Positions 6,101 through 8,530 of a stretch of 8,530 nt of DNA are shown here, piece after piece. Under the pieces are notes generated by a model. It was not told where the DNA came from, ran no database searches, and worked only from the letters and a program-made list of their open reading frames with translations. The first letter of the stretch is position 1. The number at the start of each line of letters is the position of its first letter. The translations under genes and the position numbers were made by a program. The stretch lies in NCBI GenBank assembly GCA_030432775.1, contig JAUILO010000108.1, positions 1-8,530 of the forward strand, given 5' to 3'. Origin of the DNA: Alphaproteobacteria bacterium. Lineage in GTDB: Bacteria; Pseudomonadota; Alphaproteobacteria; Micavibrionales; Micavibrionaceae.

Positions 6101-6322
6101 GGCAAAGAGATAAGCATCAAACCGCAAGAGATTGATGATCTAATCAAACAGGCCAAAGACGGTATTACAAATCTGGCTAATATATTCGAAGATCCGCAAA
6201 CGCCGTATTATAGCCTGCCGCGTCTGGATAAAGCACCGCCAAAACAATGGCAGGATTATGCGCATCTGGCACGCGTACAGGAATGGTCGGCACTTGGCGA
6301 TGAAGAGGAGGCTGCTGCATGA
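3170..6322 (+). CDS. addB: AddB subunit of the AddAB helicase-nuclease (double-strand break repair)
   Basis: AddB partners AddA to resect double-strand DNA ends and load RecA. The 1050-residue length suits the alphaproteobacterial form. The N-terminal helicase-like part has LLPTRRACRNLRESFL (44-59) and LLPRMLPIGDVDEDEL (68-83) but no intact Walker A, in line with AddB not being the motor. The AddB hallmark AGLNEKTWPPEPSADPW (644-660) follows. The C-terminus is a PD-(D/E)xK nuclease: GTIFHE (807-812), ADRID (903-907) and IIDYKTG (916-922, with Asp918 and Lys920). The iron-sulfur cysteines known from Bacillus AddB are not seen: the position usually reading CPF is DPY. A Ser/Ala/Pro-rich linker near residues 540-570 repeats APEN. 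ATG 3170 is the only start after the in-frame TAA codons at 3113-3118; it has no Shine-Dalgarno, but TATAAA lies 6 nt upstream. The gene overlaps addA by 4 nt. Confidence 0.95.
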   Translation: MNTETKERRIYTLPAGIAFSDALALNLLEQTKNNSAALTQYQILLPTRRACRNLRESFLRLSNGKPLLLPRMLPIGDVDEDELLLLGGFSENATQSLAIPPAIPALKRRLLLARLILALPDFTNTAEQAIALAGALGRLMDQIYTENLDLADLPNLVEGQELARHWDITVDFLKILSENWPAILKNENMIDAADRRNRLVLYLAQHWENHPPQTPIIAAGSTGSIPATAKLLQVISGLPKGCVILPGLDQIMDEHSWNEIDDSHPQATLKALLEQLETNRDNVAIYDHKDIQIENATEPSGLHIRKRSARQRLLTEMMRPAATSQAWSSIHLNDEERDSMLRSLEDISLHECATQQEEAMVIAMHMRAALEISEQRCLLITPDRKLARRVAMICKRWDIDIDDSAGKSLNETLIGSFLMLIGEVCANNFSSSMLSALLKHNSFNNSGNLSQDQRHAIAELETHILRGPANNQGLDGLRKRITALCEQRPDYNAQPVIDLLSSLETITEPLCKLCDGHYHPFRAFLDSHIQIAEALSEARSSNDSAPENAAQIPSDSGAADPLAPENTSYRIWQGEAGEAASLFLSDLRQHIHAMPDITAQDYINILAQLIRTVTVRPAYGTHPRLAILGQLEARLVNADLIILAGLNEKTWPPEPSADPWMSRPMRKSFGLPSPERSIGLAAHDFAQAFCHSKIVMTRAARVEGAPTTPARWLQRLNTVLKAYEIDPDIIKDDQMVRHARRIDQTGQPAAPVTRPEPRPPTDKRPDNLYVTAIERWMSDPYSIYARYVLKLRKLPGIEEEAEAKERGTIFHESLENFIRAYPVQLPDNAEEELQKIGRGVMERYIQDPHLWSFWWPQFSRAASWFIGHETKWRMSATPELNETAGHSEIILDSGRRFKLSAKADRIDITKDGMIAIIDYKTGSAPSQSNIAKGYSPQITATGAIAADGGFEDIHRDNGKIDIGYLGHWIVSGRSAEPGKEISIKPQEIDDLIKQAKDGITNLANIFEDPQTPYYSLPRLDKAPPKQWQDYAHLARVQEWSALGDEEEAAA
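6306..6311 (+). promoter_or_regulatory. Perfect Shine-Dalgarno for addA inside the addB end
   Basis: AGGAGG lies 7 nt before the addA ATG at 6319 and encodes part of the acidic AddB C-terminus (EEEAAA). The ATG overlaps the addB TGA as ATGA. This fixes the addA start and points to coupled translation of the two subunits. It is the only strong Shine-Dalgarno seen before any gene in this window. Confidence 0.85.
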
Positions 6323-8530
6323 CCTCTTTAAAAAATACCGCTATAACAGAATCCGGTCAAACAGAGCATGACGAACTATCCATTAGCGAGCGATACGCCG
6401 GGCCCGATCCCAATGTAAGCCAGCGCAGCGCTTCTAATCCGGTATCTTCTGTTTGGGTAGGTGCATCGGCGGGTACAGGTAAAACCAAAGTTCTAACAGA
6501 TCGTGTACTGCGATTATTGCTTCCGGGTAATAATGGCAAAGCCGGAACGATGCCGCATAAGATTCTTGGTATTACATTTACCAAAGCAGCAGCCAGTGAG
6601 ATGGCCATAAGGATTAATGACATTCTGGCCAAATGGGTGACCGCCAGTGACGAGGATCTTGAAAGCAGCCTGAGCAAGTTGATTGGCGAAAAGCCCAACG
6701 AGCATATGATGACCGAGGCCAGAAAGCTTTTTGCCAGCGTTGTTGATGCGCCGGGCGGCATCAAGATCATGACGATACACTCATTTTGTCAGTCCATATT
6801 ATCGCGCTTCCCGCTAGAGGCCGGTATACCGCCTCATTTCACAGTGATTGAAGAAGCACGCGCATTCGAGCTTTTGATACAGGCGCGAAATATAGTCCTG
6901 CATCAGGCACAAGACCGCACCGCGACAGGCCATCTGGCGGAAAGCATACAGAACATTGCCGAACAAATTAACCAAGACCAGTTTATGGAATTAATCAATA
7001 ATGTGATTTCCGAACGGCAGCAGCTATCAAAACTGCCTCAAGGGTATCATCAGGTACTGGAACGCTATCAACAATTGCTCAACATCCCGACAGCTCAAAC
7101 CCTGCAAACGCTCAAGGCTGATTTCTGCGACAGTGATAATTTTGATATCGATGCCTTATATCACGCGCATGAAGCACTGATACAGGGCGGCAAAACCGAT
7201 CAGGACAAAGCTACCATATTAAAAACATGGCTGGATGCAACGCCAATAAATCGTGGCAAAATGCTCGATACATATTTCGCATTATTCCTAACGCAGAAAA
7301 ATGAAATCACAAAAAGACTTGCGACCAAAGGCACACAATCCGTATTACCAAATATTATTGATGTCCTGACTAATGAAGCGCTGCGTATTTTAGAATATAT
7401 GGATGCGTATAACCGTCACATGCTCGCATCACTCAGTACAGATCTGCTCACAGCAGGACAGGAAATACTCGCCTTATATAGTGATTTAAAGGCGCAGATA
7501 GCCGCACTTGATTATGATGATCTGATTATACATACGCGTGATCTGCTGGAATTGCCACAAATTGCGCCATGGATTATGTATAAGCTTGATGGTGGTCTTG
7601 ACCACGCCCTTATTGACGAGGCGCAGGACACAAACCCCGAGCAATGGAAGATCATTGAACGATTATGCGATGATTTCTTTAGCGGCATGGCCAAGGATGA
7701 CGGACGTACAGACCGTACGCTTTTTGTTGTTGGCGATGAAAAACAATCTATTTACAGCTTCCAACGTGCCGCACCGAAAGAATTTTCACGAATGAAGGCG
7801 TTCTTCGCACAGAAAATCAAAGATGCTGAGTGTCACTGGACCGATGAAACGCTTAACATCTCGTTCCGGTCAACCAAGAACGTCCTCGACCTTGTCGATA
7901 GTGTTTTCCAGCCGCCTTATATGCGTGCAGGACTGGGCGAAGATGTTGCCAAACACATCAGCTTCCATGATAAACGGGGAGGCATTAGTGAAATATGGCC
8001 ACTGGTTACACCGGACGATAAAGAGGATGAGGAAAACTGGACAGCACCTGTGACAGTGAAGGAATCCAAATCCCCCCAGAGTAAATTGGCTGAAAATATC
8101 GGCAATCAAATTAAAAACTGGATTGATAACAAAGAGATACTGGAATCACAAAACCGTCCTATTGAAGCAGGAGACATTATGATACTTGTACGCACACGTA
8201 CAAACTTCGTAAATCAACTCGTGCGCGCGCTGAAGGTGCGCAACATCCCTGTAAGCGGTCTTGACCGTATGGTGATCAGTCAGGAGCTATCGATAATGGA
8301 TTTATGTGCTTTTGCGCAATTCGCCCTATTACCCAGCGACGACCTGACTCTTGCTACTATCTTAAAATCGCCAATTATCGGTCTGAATGAAGAACAATTA
8401 TTCGATATCGCTATAGACCGCAACAAGCCCCTTTGGGAAGTACTAAGGGAGAAGCCGGAACATCAGGATATTTGTGAATATTTGCAGCAATTGATTACTC
8501 AGAGCAAATCAGATCACCCTTTTGATTTTT
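6319..8530 (+). CDS. addA: AddA helicase-nuclease subunit, 3' end outside the window
   Basis: AddA is the UvrD/Rep-type superfamily 1 helicase motor of AddAB and carries its own C-terminal nuclease. The frame is open for 737 codons and runs off the right edge. Alphaproteobacterial AddA is usually about 1150-1200 residues, so the later helicase motifs and the nuclease domain lie outside. Visible motifs in order: Q-motif Gln35, Walker A ASAGTGKT (49-56), Ia ITFTKAAASEM (85-95), Ib IMTIHSFCQ (150-158), Walker B/motif II LIDEAQD (431-437, Asp433-Glu434), III VVGDEKQSIYSFQRA (470-484) and IV ISFRST (514-519). The 2A domain then begins around GDIMILVRTRT. All catalytic residues in the visible part are intact, with no frameshift. 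The first ~30 residues are a variable, non-conserved lead. The ATG overlaps the addB stop (ATGA) with a perfect Shine-Dalgarno, so the start is firm. Confidence 0.96.
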   Translation, partial: MTSLKNTAITESGQTEHDELSISERYAGPDPNVSQRSASNPVSSVWVGASAGTGKTKVLTDRVLRLLLPGNNGKAGTMPHKILGITFTKAAASEMAIRINDILAKWVTASDEDLESSLSKLIGEKPNEHMMTEARKLFASVVDAPGGIKIMTIHSFCQSILSRFPLEAGIPPHFTVIEEARAFELLIQARNIVLHQAQDRTATGHLAESIQNIAEQINQDQFMELINNVISERQQLSKLPQGYHQVLERYQQLLNIPTAQTLQTLKADFCDSDNFDIDALYHAHEALIQGGKTDQDKATILKTWLDATPINRGKMLDTYFALFLTQKNEITKRLATKGTQSVLPNIIDVLTNEALRILEYMDAYNRHMLASLSTDLLTAGQEILALYSDLKAQIAALDYDDLIIHTRDLLELPQIAPWIMYKLDGGLDHALIDEAQDTNPEQWKIIERLCDDFFSGMAKDDGRTDRTLFVVGDEKQSIYSFQRAAPKEFSRMKAFFAQKIKDAECHWTDETLNISFRSTKNVLDLVDSVFQPPYMRAGLGEDVAKHISFHDKRGGISEIWPLVTPDDKEDEENWTAPVTVKESKSPQSKLAENIGNQIKNWIDNKEILESQNRPIEAGDIMILVRTRTNFVNQLVRALKVRNIPVSGLDRMVISQELSIMDLCAFAQFALLPSDDLTLATILKSPIIGLNEEQLFDIAIDRNKPLWEVLREKPEHQDICEYLQQLITQSKSDHPFDF

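Overview
The window looks like a chromosomal housekeeping segment from an alphaproteobacterium of moderate GC (by eye a little under half). The main clue is the gene order tsaE – murU-type nucleotidyltransferase – addB – addA on the plus strand. That neighbourhood is characteristic of Alphaproteobacteria, and the AddB here is of the alphaproteobacterial type without visible iron-sulfur cysteines. A Micavibrio-like lineage is possible, but that is only an impression from the small secreted protein and cannot be shown from this window.

Layout. At the left edge is the 3' part of a HAD-superfamily hydrolase gene (plus strand, to 677). Positions 678-955 hold no gene I can support. A small secreted four-cysteine protein of unknown function lies on the minus strand (956-1396). 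It has a strong sigma70-like promoter whose predicted start point is the start codon itself, so its mRNA is probably leaderless. The divergent spacer 1397-1527 holds both promoters and two separate palindromic elements that could be operators. The plus-strand cluster follows: tsaE (1528-2049), a MurU-like nucleotidyltransferase (2147-3016), addB (3170-6322) and addA (6319 to the window end, still open).

How the genes work together. AddA and AddB form the helicase-nuclease that resects double-strand breaks for RecA-dependent recombination. They overlap by four bases (ATGA), and a perfect Shine-Dalgarno sits in the end of addB, so they are probably made in a fixed ratio by translational coupling. 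TsaE is the ATPase of the tRNA t6A37 modification machinery. The MurU-like enzyme is expected to make UDP-MurNAc in cell-wall sugar recycling. Its usual neighbour, the sugar kinase AmgK, is absent: only 97 bp separate tsaE from the nucleotidyltransferase gene.

The most unusual parts are the non-coding leaders. The gap before addB holds a degenerate 14-bp tandem repeat. It also holds a 20-codon ORF, in the same frame as addB, whose peptide resembles the AddB N-terminus and which ends in two consecutive TAA codons. The gap before the nucleotidyltransferase also shows a 14-nt periodicity. I found no mobile element, CRISPR array, tRNA or rRNA, and nothing resembling a new defence system. The window is mostly ordinary core genome with some interesting regulatory architecture.
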